Notes under the pieces: model-generated | Database searches by the model: none | What the model was told of the DNA's origin: nothing | What the model saw: the letters and a program-made list of their open reading frames with translations, nothing else | In this document: positions 6,009 through 13,636 of the stretch, piece after piece | Position numbering within the stretch: the first letter of the stretch is position 1 | How the letters are laid out: the number at the start of each line of letters is the position of its first letter | NCBI GenBank assembly: GCA_014728435.1 | Contig: WJLP01000096.1 | Location: 1-38,152, forward strand | Length of the DNA: 38,152 nucleotides | Origin: Candidatus Uhrbacteria bacterium | GTDB taxonomy: Bacteria; Patescibacteriota; Patescibacteriia; 2-12-FULL-60-25 | Direction: 5' to 3' | Position numbers and translations under genes: made by a program

Positions 6009-6959
6009 ATGAAGCGATCAGTTCTGTTCCTCGCTTTAATTGGGCTCCTCGTGGTAAGCGGCGCGGGCTGTTTTCTTTTTAAGGCACAAGATGAAACTCA
6101 TCCCGCGGGGCCCAGGCCGGCGGATCTGGAAGATGTGTCACCGGCGGAAGCCGCCAAGCGCATAAATTTGGTTAAAGGCAGCCGCATCGAAATTCGCCAA
6201 GGTGATCCGCAAGCAACAAAAAACGCTGAAACATCATCTGCGAGCGATAATAAAATCGGCTTGCGGATAATTACGATCGAACGTTTCGCTCCCATGAATA
6301 TCGCCGGCTTAAGCTGGAAGCTGTCGCAAAACGTGGAGACTAAAGAATCTATCAGCGCCCGTGAACGCTATCGGGAGCAAATAGCCGCAGGCGAAGAAGC
6401 GGATGAACCGGAAATTGAGACCGAAAGGCTAACGGTTATCGGTAATCTTAAAGATATTAACCTCAAAGGTTCGCATAAACTGTTTTTACCCGCATATTGG
6501 CCTACCGGAGAGGCGGCCGTCCCGGATTTAAGCGCGATTTGGGTATCGCAGGATGTTTATGAAGAAATTACCGGCACAAAGAATTCAACAATATATTTTG
6601 GCATCATGGATAGCGCCTTGTACGGCGCCATGTCCGCGGCCGACAGTTTTTTCTCAGCCATCGAGGCTCTAAGCTCTGACGCCTCATCCATCGCGGACCG
6701 CATCGATGCGGATTTGACTTCAGCTGAAGAGCCGAGCACGCAAATGCTTATGGTTAACGGTCAAGAGGTCGAAGTACAGGTAATTAAAGTTCGCAATTGG
6801 TTTGGTGAAATTACGGTTCTCGACAATCCTCAAAATCCGCTTATCCTAAAAATGGCTTTCAGCACTGAAGGCAAAGAAGCATTAAAAAACTCCGGCCAAG
6901 CGGATTTCTTAAAGTCTCTCATCGGCTACGAAGTGACTCAACTAAACGGTGTGCAATAA
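6009..6959 (+). CDS. Secreted lipoprotein of unknown function
   Basis: The preferred start at 6009 gives 316 residues beginning with a clean lipoprotein signal: a basic start, a hydrophobic core and a lipobox ending SGAGC, with Cys21 as the lipidated residue. An upstream in-frame ATG at 5952 would bury that signal. The mature part is acidic. It has a region with WPTGEAAVPDLSAIWVSQ near 165-185, then an Ala/Ser-rich helical stretch, and a C-terminal beta-rich segment (QEVEVQVIKVRNWFG) at about 255-270. The family is not recognised. TTGACT at 5971-5976 with CAAGAT 17 nt later is a weak promoter ending 9 nt before the ATG. It is the third envelope-type gene in this stretch. Confidence 0.75.
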   Translation: MKRSVLFLALIGLLVVSGAGCFLFKAQDETHPAGPRPADLEDVSPAEAAKRINLVKGSRIEIRQGDPQATKNAETSSASDNKIGLRIITIERFAPMNIAGLSWKLSQNVETKESISARERYREQIAAGEEADEPEIETERLTVIGNLKDINLKGSHKLFLPAYWPTGEAAVPDLSAIWVSQDVYEEITGTKNSTIYFGIMDSALYGAMSAADSFFSAIEALSSDASSIADRIDADLTSAEEPSTQMLMVNGQEVEVQVIKVRNWFGEITVLDNPQNPLILKMAFSTEGKEALKNSGQADFLKSLIGYEVTQLNGVQ

Positions 6960-6977
6960 TAGCCGCTATCCACTCTC

Positions 6978-7000
6978 AACCGCCTTTGGCGGTATCCGCC
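6978..7000. repeat. GC-rich hairpin between converging genes
   Basis: ACCGCC (6979-6984) pairs with GGCGGT around a TTT loop, followed by a second GGCGGA-complementary copy (TCCGCC). There is no T-tract. Related CCGCC/GGCGG modules recur at 20398-20422 and 22828-22840. Confidence 0.5.
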
Positions 7001-7014
7001 AACGGTCAAAATCA

Positions 7015-7644
7015 TCAGTTATTAATATCAAAGGCCTTAAAATACATGGCCTCACGGATATTTTTTAGCATCTCCAAAACTCTTTTGGGTCGCCTGCTTT
7101 GCGGATGCATTGCCGAATTCATTTGCATTTCCACAATAGCTTCTTCGATGAATAATAACTCCTCATCATCCATCACTTCATTATGCGCGGACATGAGCCA
7201 CGCGACCCTGCGCCAGCTGTTTAATAAATATTCTTCATGTTCCGCGTCATCACCGGCTTCAAGTTTGCGCATGTATTCCCAATGCAGATTCCTAATCCGT
7301 CCGTGTATCAATTGATAAATTTCCCGTTGTTCCTTTTCCAAAACAGGATATCCGTTTTTAACGGCCGCGAGTAAAAGTTTGCGCAAACGCATTCTCTCAT
7401 CCGCGCTTTGAGCTTGAGCAATGTCGCTCATCAAAGCAGTTTCAATTCTTGGGGTGTTCAGTTTTCCCAAATTTTGTACCAAATCCGCTCTGTCTGTCTG
7501 CTTAAGGTAATCCTCGACATCAAAAATCGTGGGCATTATCTCGCCCCGCTCGGCTGTCTTTACTCTTACACGCGTATTCTCCGGCTTATCATCGAAAGAG
7601 CCGGGATCTATTTCTATTGCCGCAAACGGATTAAATTCCCTCAT
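7015..7644 (-). CDS. Unknown helical protein cotranscribed with era
   Basis: A soluble, charged protein of 209 residues that begins 10 nt after the era stop. The longer reading from 7689 would overlap the era coding end, so the start at 7644 is preferred. The N-terminal 40 residues are beta-like. From about residue 45 it is nearly all helical, rich in Glu, Arg and Leu, with a Met-rich segment (EAIVEMQMNSAMHPQSRR) near 165-182. No signal peptide, membrane segment or catalytic motif is visible. The family is not recognised. Coexpression with Era suggests, weakly, a role in ribosome assembly or cell-cycle control. Its last codons and stop lie in an AT-rich repeat-like stretch. Confidence 0.7.
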   Translation of the reverse strand: MREFNPFAAIEIDPGSFDDKPENTRVRVKTAERGEIMPTIFDVEDYLKQTDRADLVQNLGKLNTPRIETALMSDIAQAQSADERMRLRKLLLAAVKNGYPVLEKEQREIYQLIHGRIRNLHWEYMRKLEAGDDAEHEEYLLNSWRRVAWLMSAHNEVMDDEELLFIEEAIVEMQMNSAMHPQSRRPKRVLEMLKNIREAMYFKAFDINN

Positions 7645-7654
7645 AATTCTTATT

Positions 7655-8512
7655 TCAAGCGCTAAACTTTTCCGGCCATTTGGGGTCAACTCTCACGTCC
7701 AAATCAAGATGCACCGGAGTATCAAGCGCGGCCTGCAATTCTTTGCGAGCCTTCATGCCGATCTCCTTGATGGTTCTGGCACCCGCCCCAATAATCATAT
7801 GCTTGTACCTGTCGTTGGTCGTCCAAATAGTGGCATCAATGAATCTGCCGCCGCCGTTTCTAAACTTTATATCATTAACCTTCACATTAACCGTATAAGG
7901 CAATTCTTGCGCAAGTGATAAAAACACTTTCTCGCGTATCGTCTCTTGTATCCACTGCTGGTGGCCCAAATCGGTTATTTGTTGTTCAGGGTAGTATCCC
8001 GGCCCCTCGGGTAAAATTTCAAAAATAGCGCTTACTAAAGTTTTTAAATGTTTTTGTTTGGATGCCGATATTTTTACAGTGGTAGCTTGGCCAATATCCA
8101 AATCTTCAAACTCCTCGGTTGCCGGGCGCTTTTTGGGCTCCACGTCAATTTTATTGATAGCCAAAATTACAGGCTGTTTAACTTTAGCCAGAATTGATTG
8201 AATATTTTTTTCTTCAGCGCCGACTTCACGTGTTGGATCCACAACATAAACCACAGCATCAATACCCTCAAGGCTTTTCTTTACGGCCGTATTCAATTTT
8301 TTCGATAAAATATCCTTTTTACCTAAAAAGATCCCGGGCGTGTCCACAAAAACAATTTGCCCGCGCTCATCATGCAAAATCCCGCGAATCGGCATCCTCG
8401 TCGTCTGCGCCTTTGGCGTAACAATCGCCACCTTGGAACCAACGAGCGCGTTTAAAAGCGTGGACTTGCCCACGTTTGATCTGCCGACTAACACAACAAA
8501 ACCTGATTTCAT
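7655..8512 (-). CDS. era: GTPase Era, 30S ribosome assembly factor
   Basis: A 285-residue GTPase that binds the 3' end of 16S rRNA during small-subunit maturation. The G domain carries G1 GRSNVGKST (residues 10-18), G2 with QTTR, G3 DTPG, G4 NKID and G5 SAS. The C-terminal KH domain is recognisable from the IIGAGARTIKEIG loop near 240-252. The length is slightly short of the usual 300. An upstream in-frame start at 8569 is rejected because an extended -10 (TGATATAAT) ends 7 nt before the ATG at 8512, implying a leaderless message. The next gene follows after 10 nt and looks cotranscribed. Confidence 0.95.
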   Translation of the reverse strand: MKSGFVVLVGRSNVGKSTLLNALVGSKVAIVTPKAQTTRMPIRGILHDERGQIVFVDTPGIFLGKKDILSKKLNTAVKKSLEGIDAVVYVVDPTREVGAEEKNIQSILAKVKQPVILAINKIDVEPKKRPATEEFEDLDIGQATTVKISASKQKHLKTLVSAIFEILPEGPGYYPEQQITDLGHQQWIQETIREKVFLSLAQELPYTVNVKVNDIKFRNGGGRFIDATIWTTNDRYKHMIIGAGARTIKEIGMKARKELQAALDTPVHLDLDVRVDPKWPEKFSA

Positions 8513-8519
8513 ATGCAAT

Positions 8520-8548
8520 ATTATATCACGTACTTTACTACTCGTCAT
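8520..8548 (-). promoter_or_regulatory. Leaderless-type promoter of era
   Basis: On the minus strand, ATGACG (8543-8548), 17-nt spacer, TATAAT (8520-8525) with a TGA extension. The -10 ends 7 nt before the ATG at 8512, so the transcript should begin at or one base before the start codon. Confidence 0.75.
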
Positions 8549-8555
8549 AATTCCA

Positions 8556-8585
8556 TTGGATGCGTTCAAGTGAGTGTGATATAAT
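8556..8585 (+). promoter_or_regulatory. Promoter of the gene at 8596
   Basis: TTGGAT (8556-8561), 18-nt spacer, extended -10 TGATATAAT (8577-8585). It ends 10 nt before the ATG at 8596. It is divergent from the era promoter, 8 bp beyond that promoter's -35. Confidence 0.7.
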
Positions 8586-8595
8586 AAATTTAGCT

Positions 8596-9708
8596 ATGAA
8601 AACAGAAAATTTAGTCAAAATCATGTTAGGCGTAACCGGCCTGATATTTCTTTTAACAGCAGCAGCGATTGCAGCGATCTTTATATTTCCCAATAAAAAC
8701 GTCCCCGAACGGCAGATCTTCGTCCCTCACGAGGCTGGGCAGGTTAAAAACCAAGATCAAACAGATGTTGCGGCAGAAACACCCGAACTTATTGACGAAG
8801 AAACTGTTATGGAGAATATGGATGACGTAAGTATCTTAGAAGAGTGCCATGCTCCAACTAGAGATGAAATAGTGTATTTTGTTGATGTGCTTACGCCAAG
8901 CTCGTCATTACCCTTTATTGATTATAAAAATGTAGAACCACTTCAAGTTTGTAATTTGACCAATGATAAGCAGGTAGTAGTTTACTCATACGAAAAACTT
9001 ATCTTTCTAACAACCTTATATGTTAAGCAAAAAGCCATAAATATTGTTGGTAAAGATTATAAAACAGATGATAATCATTTTAACGAATTTTTATGCCAAG
9101 AATTATCTTTGGATGATGTAACGAGTGACAGAATAATCGGTCACTGCACCGCAAATATTCAAGGAGAGAGTAGAGATGTAAACTTTAGTATGGATTATGA
9201 ATATCATGATTGGGATGGCGTCGGATTGCCATCATATGATACGGATAGATATTATAGGCCAAGCTGGGAAACTATTGATTTTACTAATGATGAAGTTGCC
9301 GTAAAGAGCCCATCTATCATATATTGCTCAACAAGATCCAATGATGAGGAAAGATTTGAAAAAATCTTTAATCATGCTTTTGGTTATTATTACTACTGCC
9401 AGCTATCGAACGGTAATAAATTATTAGCACTTTACGGAGGAGATCATGGCGATTATGGATATGGATATCATTACTTGGCAGAATTAAACGTTTTCGGAGA
9501 TGTGGTTAATTTGTCACAACCTTTACAATGTCCTAGGCATTCAGAGTTACTTGATGTCAAAGGTCTTGAAGATGGTGTTATTACAACGTCCTGCGGGTGG
9601 GGTGATGGTCCTTGTACAAATACAACTGTGCACAAACTCAAGCTTAACAGTCTGGATTTGGTTGATACCATAAAGAAGCAATACTGCGATACCGAACACT
9701 TTAATTAA
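8596..9708 (+). CDS. Membrane-anchored or secreted Cys-containing protein, unknown family
   Basis: 370 residues. Residues 8-30 form a single hydrophobic segment (signal anchor), after which the protein is acidic and likely extracytoplasmic. The ectodomain has about a dozen Cys and a Tyr/Asp-rich middle (DGVGLPSYDTDRYYRP), which suggests a disulfide-stabilised beta domain. The family is not recognised. Base use is clearly AT-richer than the neighbours, and Arg is mostly AGA/AGG rather than the CGC/CGT used in era or murJ, a sign of transfer or of low-expression surface genes. The start at 8596 is fixed by the -10 element; a start at 8560 would lie upstream of it. A strong terminator follows directly. 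Confidence 0.75.
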   Translation: MKTENLVKIMLGVTGLIFLLTAAAIAAIFIFPNKNVPERQIFVPHEAGQVKNQDQTDVAAETPELIDEETVMENMDDVSILEECHAPTRDEIVYFVDVLTPSSSLPFIDYKNVEPLQVCNLTNDKQVVVYSYEKLIFLTTLYVKQKAINIVGKDYKTDDNHFNEFLCQELSLDDVTSDRIIGHCTANIQGESRDVNFSMDYEYHDWDGVGLPSYDTDRYYRPSWETIDFTNDEVAVKSPSIIYCSTRSNDEERFEKIFNHAFGYYYYCQLSNGNKLLALYGGDHGDYGYGYHYLAELNVFGDVVNLSQPLQCPRHSELLDVKGLEDGVITTSCGWGDGPCTNTTVHKLKLNSLDLVDTIKKQYCDTEHFN

Positions 9709-9731
9709 AAACGGACACCTAGTCCGTTTTT
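9707..9731. terminator. Bidirectional intrinsic terminator
   Basis: AAAAACGGAC (9707-9716) and GTCCGTTTTT (9722-9731) are exact reverse complements around a 5-nt loop. It serves the gene at 8596 (+) and the converging methyltransferase (-). Confidence 0.9.
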
Positions 9732-9766
9732 AGCTATCTGCCATCAGCTATCAGCTATCAGCTTTC
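9731..9766. repeat. Heptamer array over the end of the methyltransferase gene
   Basis: Five 7-nt units in register from 9732. AGCTATC occurs three times, with TGCCATC and AGCTTTC variants. On the minus strand the last codons (Ala, Asp, Ser) and the TGA stop of the 9751-11130 gene are read from this array. Confidence 0.85.
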
Positions 9767-11130
9767 CGCTTGAGTGTAGTTACGGTTTCAATATGTCTGG
9801 TTTGTGGAAATAAATCTAATGGTTGAATTGATTCTATTTCATAGTGCTCCATAAAAGAGGGGAGTTCATGTTCGAGGCGATGATAATTGCAAGAAACGTA
9901 AATTATAGTCTGTGGATAAATAGGAGAGTCCTCCGATAGCAAAGTCTTAATCACCTTATGATGCAGGCCGCTTCTCGGTGGATCTAAGATTAACGTATCA
10001 GCTTCTACATCTTTCCATTCGAGCGCTTCTGCGGGGCCGGAGAAAAAACGACACCTCTCCCCTACACCATTCAAGTTCATATTTTGCGACGCAAGCTTTA
10101 TAGCTTCCTCATCCAATTCGTAGCCAATCACCTCTTCAATCTCCCCTATCTTTTTAGCAGCTGCGATTCCAAAGAACCCTAGCCCGCAATACAGATCCAG
10201 CAATTTTTTCGTCTTTGCGTCAGAAATCGCGCTAAGCACAACATCCTGCAAGCGAGCAGCCATCTTAGTATTGGTCTGAAAAAAAGAGTTTGGATGAATC
10301 TCATATGTCACATCATTCACAATCTCAGTAATAGACTCTTTACCACCCAAAACCTCAAAACTCTCCGCATACGAAAGGTCGGCCGGTTTCGGTTGCTCGC
10401 CGATAAGAAGGGACGACCACATGGGGTTCGTCCCTACGGCATTCTTTAGGCTTTGCTTAGCTTCGTTACTAAGTCTGCTCGCATCAGCAACAACTATAAT
10501 AACCATCCGCTCACCCGTCGCAACTCCATCGCGAATCACAACATATCTAACATCCCCGCTGTGGAATTTTACATCCCAGGGTTGCAAATCATGCTTTAGC
10601 ATCCACTCACGAACAATCTGTAAAATCTCACCAGCTCCAGGCTGTAGCAAATGACACTCTTTAACATCAACATATCGATTCCAACTTCCCGTTTCCTTGA
10701 GTCCAATTTCACCATTCCAACCAACCGCATAATCCATACGATTGCGATAGTAGAGCGTCTCCACCGCTGGGATTGCGTCAAGAACTTTATCCTCCAAATC
10801 CAACTTCGCAAACAACTCGCGCACTCCGCGCATCTTCTCAGCGGTCTGCGCCTCATAGCGCAAATGTTGCCAAATACAGCCGCCGCACTTTCCGGCATGC
10901 TCGCAAACCGGCTCAACTCTGTCAGCTCCGGCTTTTTGAATCTTATCAATCTCGCAAATCTTAACCGCATGATCGCGTTTAATAAAAACACACTCCAGCT
11001 CATCGCCTTTAGCAGAGTGCGGTACCGCGATGTCACGTTCAATCCCAGGAGCGATTTCAGCTTTAGCTAAACCGCGTCCTTTTTTGTCGTAACCATCTAT
11101 TTTTACTTGTAGTTTATGGCCAAATTTCAT
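9751..11130 (-). CDS. rlmD: 23S rRNA (uracil-5-)-methyltransferase, RlmD/RumA family
   Basis: An SAM-dependent RNA m5U methyltransferase of 459 residues. It has an N-terminal TRAM domain (residues 1-60) and Fe-S cluster cysteines in CEHAGKCGGC (Cys76, Cys82, Cys85), with a likely fourth Cys in KECHLL near 158. The C-terminal Rossmann domain has the SAM motif LDLYCGLGFFGIAAA, the DPPRSG motif and the nucleophile in YVSCNY. Whether it is RlmD, RlmC or a TrmA-like tRNA enzyme cannot be fixed from sequence alone; the Fe-S site and TRAM domain favour the RumA branch. The upstream region is long and repeat-bearing. The stop codon lies inside a heptamer array. Confidence 0.92.
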   Translation of the reverse strand: MKFGHKLQVKIDGYDKKGRGLAKAEIAPGIERDIAVPHSAKGDELECVFIKRDHAVKICEIDKIQKAGADRVEPVCEHAGKCGGCIWQHLRYEAQTAEKMRGVRELFAKLDLEDKVLDAIPAVETLYYRNRMDYAVGWNGEIGLKETGSWNRYVDVKECHLLQPGAGEILQIVREWMLKHDLQPWDVKFHSGDVRYVVIRDGVATGERMVIIVVADASRLSNEAKQSLKNAVGTNPMWSSLLIGEQPKPADLSYAESFEVLGGKESITEIVNDVTYEIHPNSFFQTNTKMAARLQDVVLSAISDAKTKKLLDLYCGLGFFGIAAAKKIGEIEEVIGYELDEEAIKLASQNMNLNGVGERCRFFSGPAEALEWKDVEADTLILDPPRSGLHHKVIKTLLSEDSPIYPQTIIYVSCNYHRLEHELPSFMEHYEIESIQPLDLFPQTRHIETVTTLKRKADS

Positions 11131-11393
11131 AATGTCTGAACCGTGGTTCGTATGATTTATCGATTAACCGGTTTTTTTAATAGATTCTGACTGCACGTTG
11201 TATCATTATACGATGTACGCGATACGATGCACGAAGTACGATGCACGAAGTACGAAGTACGATGTACGAAATACATACCACAAATCTCATAACAAAGAAA
11301 GATCATCGGCCGACAACCACTCTAAAGTCCGGGTCACAATGATCAGCTCAATCCCACCGTATCAGCAATCTCGAAAATCCTGTAAATCTTGGT
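11131..11393. other. Gene-poor gap with tandem repeat, no coding region seen
   Basis: I see no supported gene between the methyltransferase start and the terminator at 11394. The gap holds the heptamer array at 11209-11278. Near 11371-11392 there are three 9-nt units (AATCTCGAA, AATCCTGTA and AATCTTGGT, the only 9-nt array in the window). A frame crossing 11198-11395 is just translation of the repeat and has no other support. Confidence 0.6.
11209..11278. repeat. Ten-unit heptanucleotide tandem array
   Basis: Ten consecutive 7-nt units in exact register, consensus TACGAWG. TACGATG appears four times and CACGAAG twice, and a 14-nt pair (TACGATGCACGAAG) is repeated exactly at 11223 and 11237. 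It is the clearest array in the window and has no inverted partner arm nearby. Confidence 0.9.
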
Positions 11394-11419
11394 AAAAAAA
11401 GACCCCCGAGCAGGGAGTC
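11394..11419 (-). terminator. Intrinsic terminator of the 11432-12166 gene
   Basis: Read on the minus strand, GACTCCC pairs with GGGGGTC (with a T-G pair) around a 5-nt loop and is followed by seven T (A at 11394-11400 on plus). It lies 12 bases beyond the stop codon. Confidence 0.85.
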
Positions 11420-11431
11420 GAGCGCAAGCCT

Positions 11432-12166
11432 TCAGGCATTGCGTTTCTTGGGAAACCACGAGTGCGTATAGCGCGTGTCTTCGGTTACGGGCTTAACGGG
11501 CCGTGGTCTGTCCGGCTTGGGCGCGCGATAAGATCTCGCAGGTGTGGGTCGGGGATTTCGGCCCAAAAAGTCATCGCGCGACAGTGGTGGTTCGCTGTCC
11601 GGTACTCTGGGCGAGGTCGGCATCTCGCGATCCACGAAACTGCCCGTATTTCTCCTTATCTGCTGTGCGTTGTCACGCAGGACATCCAATGACGCGCAGT
11701 CATTGCGCAACAGCAGATAGTTGTTATTGCGATAATCAACAAAAACCTGTTCATGATTCTGAGCTCCGTATATCTTGCCCACCGTTACCAGGTTATGAAA
11801 TACGAACGGATCCCTCTGAGCGTCGATGTAAACGCACCACAGCGCTTTCTTTAGCGGAGGTACTTGTTCACAAAGCTCTTGCCTTGGCTTCAGGATCCCG
11901 TATGGTACGGATTCGGTCTTGATCAATAAAACAATCGCCCGCTCCAGTGTGGCTTGCTCCAGTCGGCTCACATACCGGATATAGCGTTTAAGCGCCTCTT
12001 CTTCCGGTAGATTTGGGTAGGCGTGGTCGATGAAACGCATCGGGTCCGCTCCGCAAAACAGCAGCATTTGCGCGGCTTTGTCGCGATCTTGCTCTGTAGC
12101 AAGGTTACCCTGTGGAAATAAAACTATTCTTTTCTTTTCACCATCAATAATCGACGAGGTGTGCAT
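11432..12166 (-). CDS. Unknown soluble protein with disordered Pro/Arg-rich tail
   Basis: 244 residues from the ATG at 12166. Residues 1-165 look globular, with FPQGNLATEQDRDKAAQML near 18-36 and alternating helices and strands. From about 168 onward the sequence is Pro/Arg/Ser-rich and basic, probably disordered and possibly nucleic-acid binding. No signal peptide or membrane segment is visible, and the family is not recognised. The start is decided by AAGGAGG followed by TGGTA before the ATG. With its own promoter, Shine-Dalgarno and terminator, it is a self-contained unit unlike the leaderless genes around it. Confidence 0.7.
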   Translation of the reverse strand: MHTSSIIDGEKKRIVLFPQGNLATEQDRDKAAQMLLFCGADPMRFIDHAYPNLPEEEALKRYIRYVSRLEQATLERAIVLLIKTESVPYGILKPRQELCEQVPPLKKALWCVYIDAQRDPFVFHNLVTVGKIYGAQNHEQVFVDYRNNNYLLLRNDCASLDVLRDNAQQIRRNTGSFVDREMPTSPRVPDSEPPLSRDDFLGRNPRPTPARSYRAPKPDRPRPVKPVTEDTRYTHSWFPKKRNA

Positions 12167-12239
12167 TACCACCTCCTTGAGGCCGGCCTCCTGTTAAGGT
12201 TCGATGTTTCAGTACAGCATTTTTTCTGCACCGCGTCAA
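12167..12239 (-). promoter_or_regulatory. Promoter and structured leader of the 11432-12166 gene
   Basis: On the minus strand, TTGACG (12234-12239), 17-nt spacer, TGTACT (12211-12216) preceded by TGC. The leader of about 38 nt contains AGGAGG, then the 12-bp palindrome GAGGCCGGCCTC, then a second AAGGAGG at the proper distance from the ATG. The CCTC between the two could pair with either. Confidence 0.6.
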
Positions 12240-12302
12240 GATTAGCACATGCGCGATTTATTCAAAATACTCGCCGATAGACATCCTGAATCATCTCCAT
12301 TA

Positions 12303-12323
12303 AGCTGTTAGCTAATAGCCTAA
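12303..12323. repeat. Short heptamer array before the SpoU gene
   Basis: Three 7-nt units in register: AGCTGTT, AGCTAAT and AGCCTAA. This is the AGCTATC-like word seen at 9732 and 36885. Confidence 0.5.
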
Positions 12324-12347
12324 AGTTTTCCGCTATCCCATATTGTT

Positions 12348-12833
12348 ATGGATTTAGTCATTCTGGCTCACAACATTCGCTCTGCCGAAAACATTGGTTC
12401 GCTGTTTCGCGCCGCCGACGCTCTTGGCGTTCAAAAAGTCATCTTAACCGGATATTCACCGGATACGGATCATCCCAAAGTTAAAAAGACGGCTTTGGGA
12501 GCCGAATCCGCGGTCGCGCACGAAAAGTCAACAGACATTTTGCCCATACTGGATAAACTCAAAACCGAGGAGTACCATATATTGGGTCTTGAACTCGATG
12601 ACAGAGCGATAATGTTGGATGACTGCAAGCCCCAAACGCAAAAAGTCGCTCTACTGCTTGGCAATGAAGTTGATGGCATTCCCTCTTATCTCCGCGATGA
12701 GTGTGATGAGCTTGTTTACATCCCCATGCATGGCATCAAAGAATCACTAAATGTAACCATTGCAACAGCAATTACCGCATATCAACTAATAAATAACCGC
12801 ACTCGACCGCCTTTGACGGTAATTGCCAATTGA
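12348..12833 (+). CDS. SpoU/TrmH-family RNA 2'-O-methyltransferase
   Basis: A SPOUT-class SAM-dependent enzyme that methylates ribose 2'-OH groups in tRNA or rRNA. It is only 161 residues, the bare catalytic knot domain without the L30e-like RNA-binding extension of TrmH/RlmB. Motif 1 is NIRSAENIGSLFRAADALG (residues 9-27). Motif 2 is LLLGNEVDGI (about 105-114). Motif 3 is IPMHGIKESLNVTIATAI (about 127-144). The knot is complete. The substrate cannot be assigned. The last 12 residues (RTRPPLTVIAN) are read from a CCGCC-type intergenic module, so the C-terminus looks extended by repeat sequence. The next gene starts 9 nt later. Confidence 0.9.
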   Translation: MDLVILAHNIRSAENIGSLFRAADALGVQKVILTGYSPDTDHPKVKKTALGAESAVAHEKSTDILPILDKLKTEEYHILGLELDDRAIMLDDCKPQTQKVALLLGNEVDGIPSYLRDECDELVYIPMHGIKESLNVTIATAITAYQLINNRTRPPLTVIAN

Positions 12834-12842
12834 TCAATAACT

Positions 12843-13604
12843 ATGCCTCACTTAAGTATCATCATCCCCACCAAAAACGAAGAGCAAAACCTTCCTAAAC
12901 TGCTTGAAAGTATCAAGTCGCAGGTATATACCGACTATGAAATCATAGTCGCTGACGCTGATTCGGACGATCGCACGCGTGATATTGCAACAGAGTTTGG
13001 CGCCAAGGTCGTGGACGGCGGCTTGCCCGGCCCCGGGCGTAACCGTGGTGCCGATGTCGCCCAAGGGCAAATATTGTTGTTTTTAGACGCGGATGTAGTG
13101 CTGGATGACCCGGAGTTTCTCAAAGCTAATCTTGAAGAAATGAAAAGCAGGGGAGTATGTGTCGGCACAACTTTCGTCAAACCCATCAGCGACAGCTATG
13201 TAGATAAAGCCATGCACGAAGTTTACAACGCATTCGCAATCGCTACCGACCGAGTTAAACCTCATGCTCCGGGTTTTTGTATCTTCATCAAACGGCACGT
13301 GCACAATGATATAGGCGGTTTTGACGAATCCGTAGTTTTTGCCGAGGACCACGAATACGTCCAGCGCGCTGTCCGTGAGGGGTACCGTTTTCGTGTTTTG
13401 CGCTCGGCTCCCATTTCTGTCTCGGTCCGCCGTTTGGAAAAGGATGGCCGCCTGGCGATCGCATTTAAGTATATGATGGCCGAATTGCATATGATGACAA
13501 AAGGCCCTTTTAAAGAAATGCCATATGAATATGAAATGGGCGGCGACCTTGAGGCTGAGCCTGAGAAGAATATCGAACAAGGAATGTCAAACTACGAATC
13601 GTGA
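12843..13604 (+). CDS. Family 2 glycosyltransferase
   Basis: A GT-A fold glycosyltransferase of 253 residues. The N-terminal strand IIIPTKNEEQNL (residues 5-16) and DADSDDRT (38-45) bind the nucleotide sugar, and FLDADV (about 80-85) is the metal-binding DXD. A second acidic motif, EDHEY near 165-169, is the likely catalytic region. No clear membrane helix is present, so it probably acts at the inner face of the membrane on a lipid or polysaccharide acceptor. It lies 9 nt after the SpoU gene and 32 nt before murJ, suggesting an envelope-building group. Donor and acceptor are unknown. Confidence 0.9.
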   Translation: MPHLSIIIPTKNEEQNLPKLLESIKSQVYTDYEIIVADADSDDRTRDIATEFGAKVVDGGLPGPGRNRGADVAQGQILLFLDADVVLDDPEFLKANLEEMKSRGVCVGTTFVKPISDSYVDKAMHEVYNAFAIATDRVKPHAPGFCIFIKRHVHNDIGGFDESVVFAEDHEYVQRAVREGYRFRVLRSAPISVSVRRLEKDGRLAIAFKYMMAELHMMTKGPFKEMPYEYEMGGDLEAEPEKNIEQGMSNYES

Positions 13605-13619
13605 TAAACGGATTACATA

Positions 13620-13628
13620 TGATAAAAT
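13620..13628 (+). promoter_or_regulatory. Extended -10 promoter of murJ
   Basis: TGATAAAAT (13620-13628). The -10 ends 8 nt before the ATG at 13637, matching the leaderless layout. The -35 is poor (TCGTGA 13599-13604, overlapping the preceding stop codon). Confidence 0.55.
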
Positions 13629-13636
13629 AATCGCAA

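Noticed and set aside
11209..11278. Possible CRISPR array
   Set aside because: Units are 7 nt and directly adjacent with no spacers, and no cas genes are nearby.
11198..11395. 65-codon frame with repeated KYD/RST-type residues
   Set aside because: It is the translation of the heptamer array; no promoter or Shine-Dalgarno fits.
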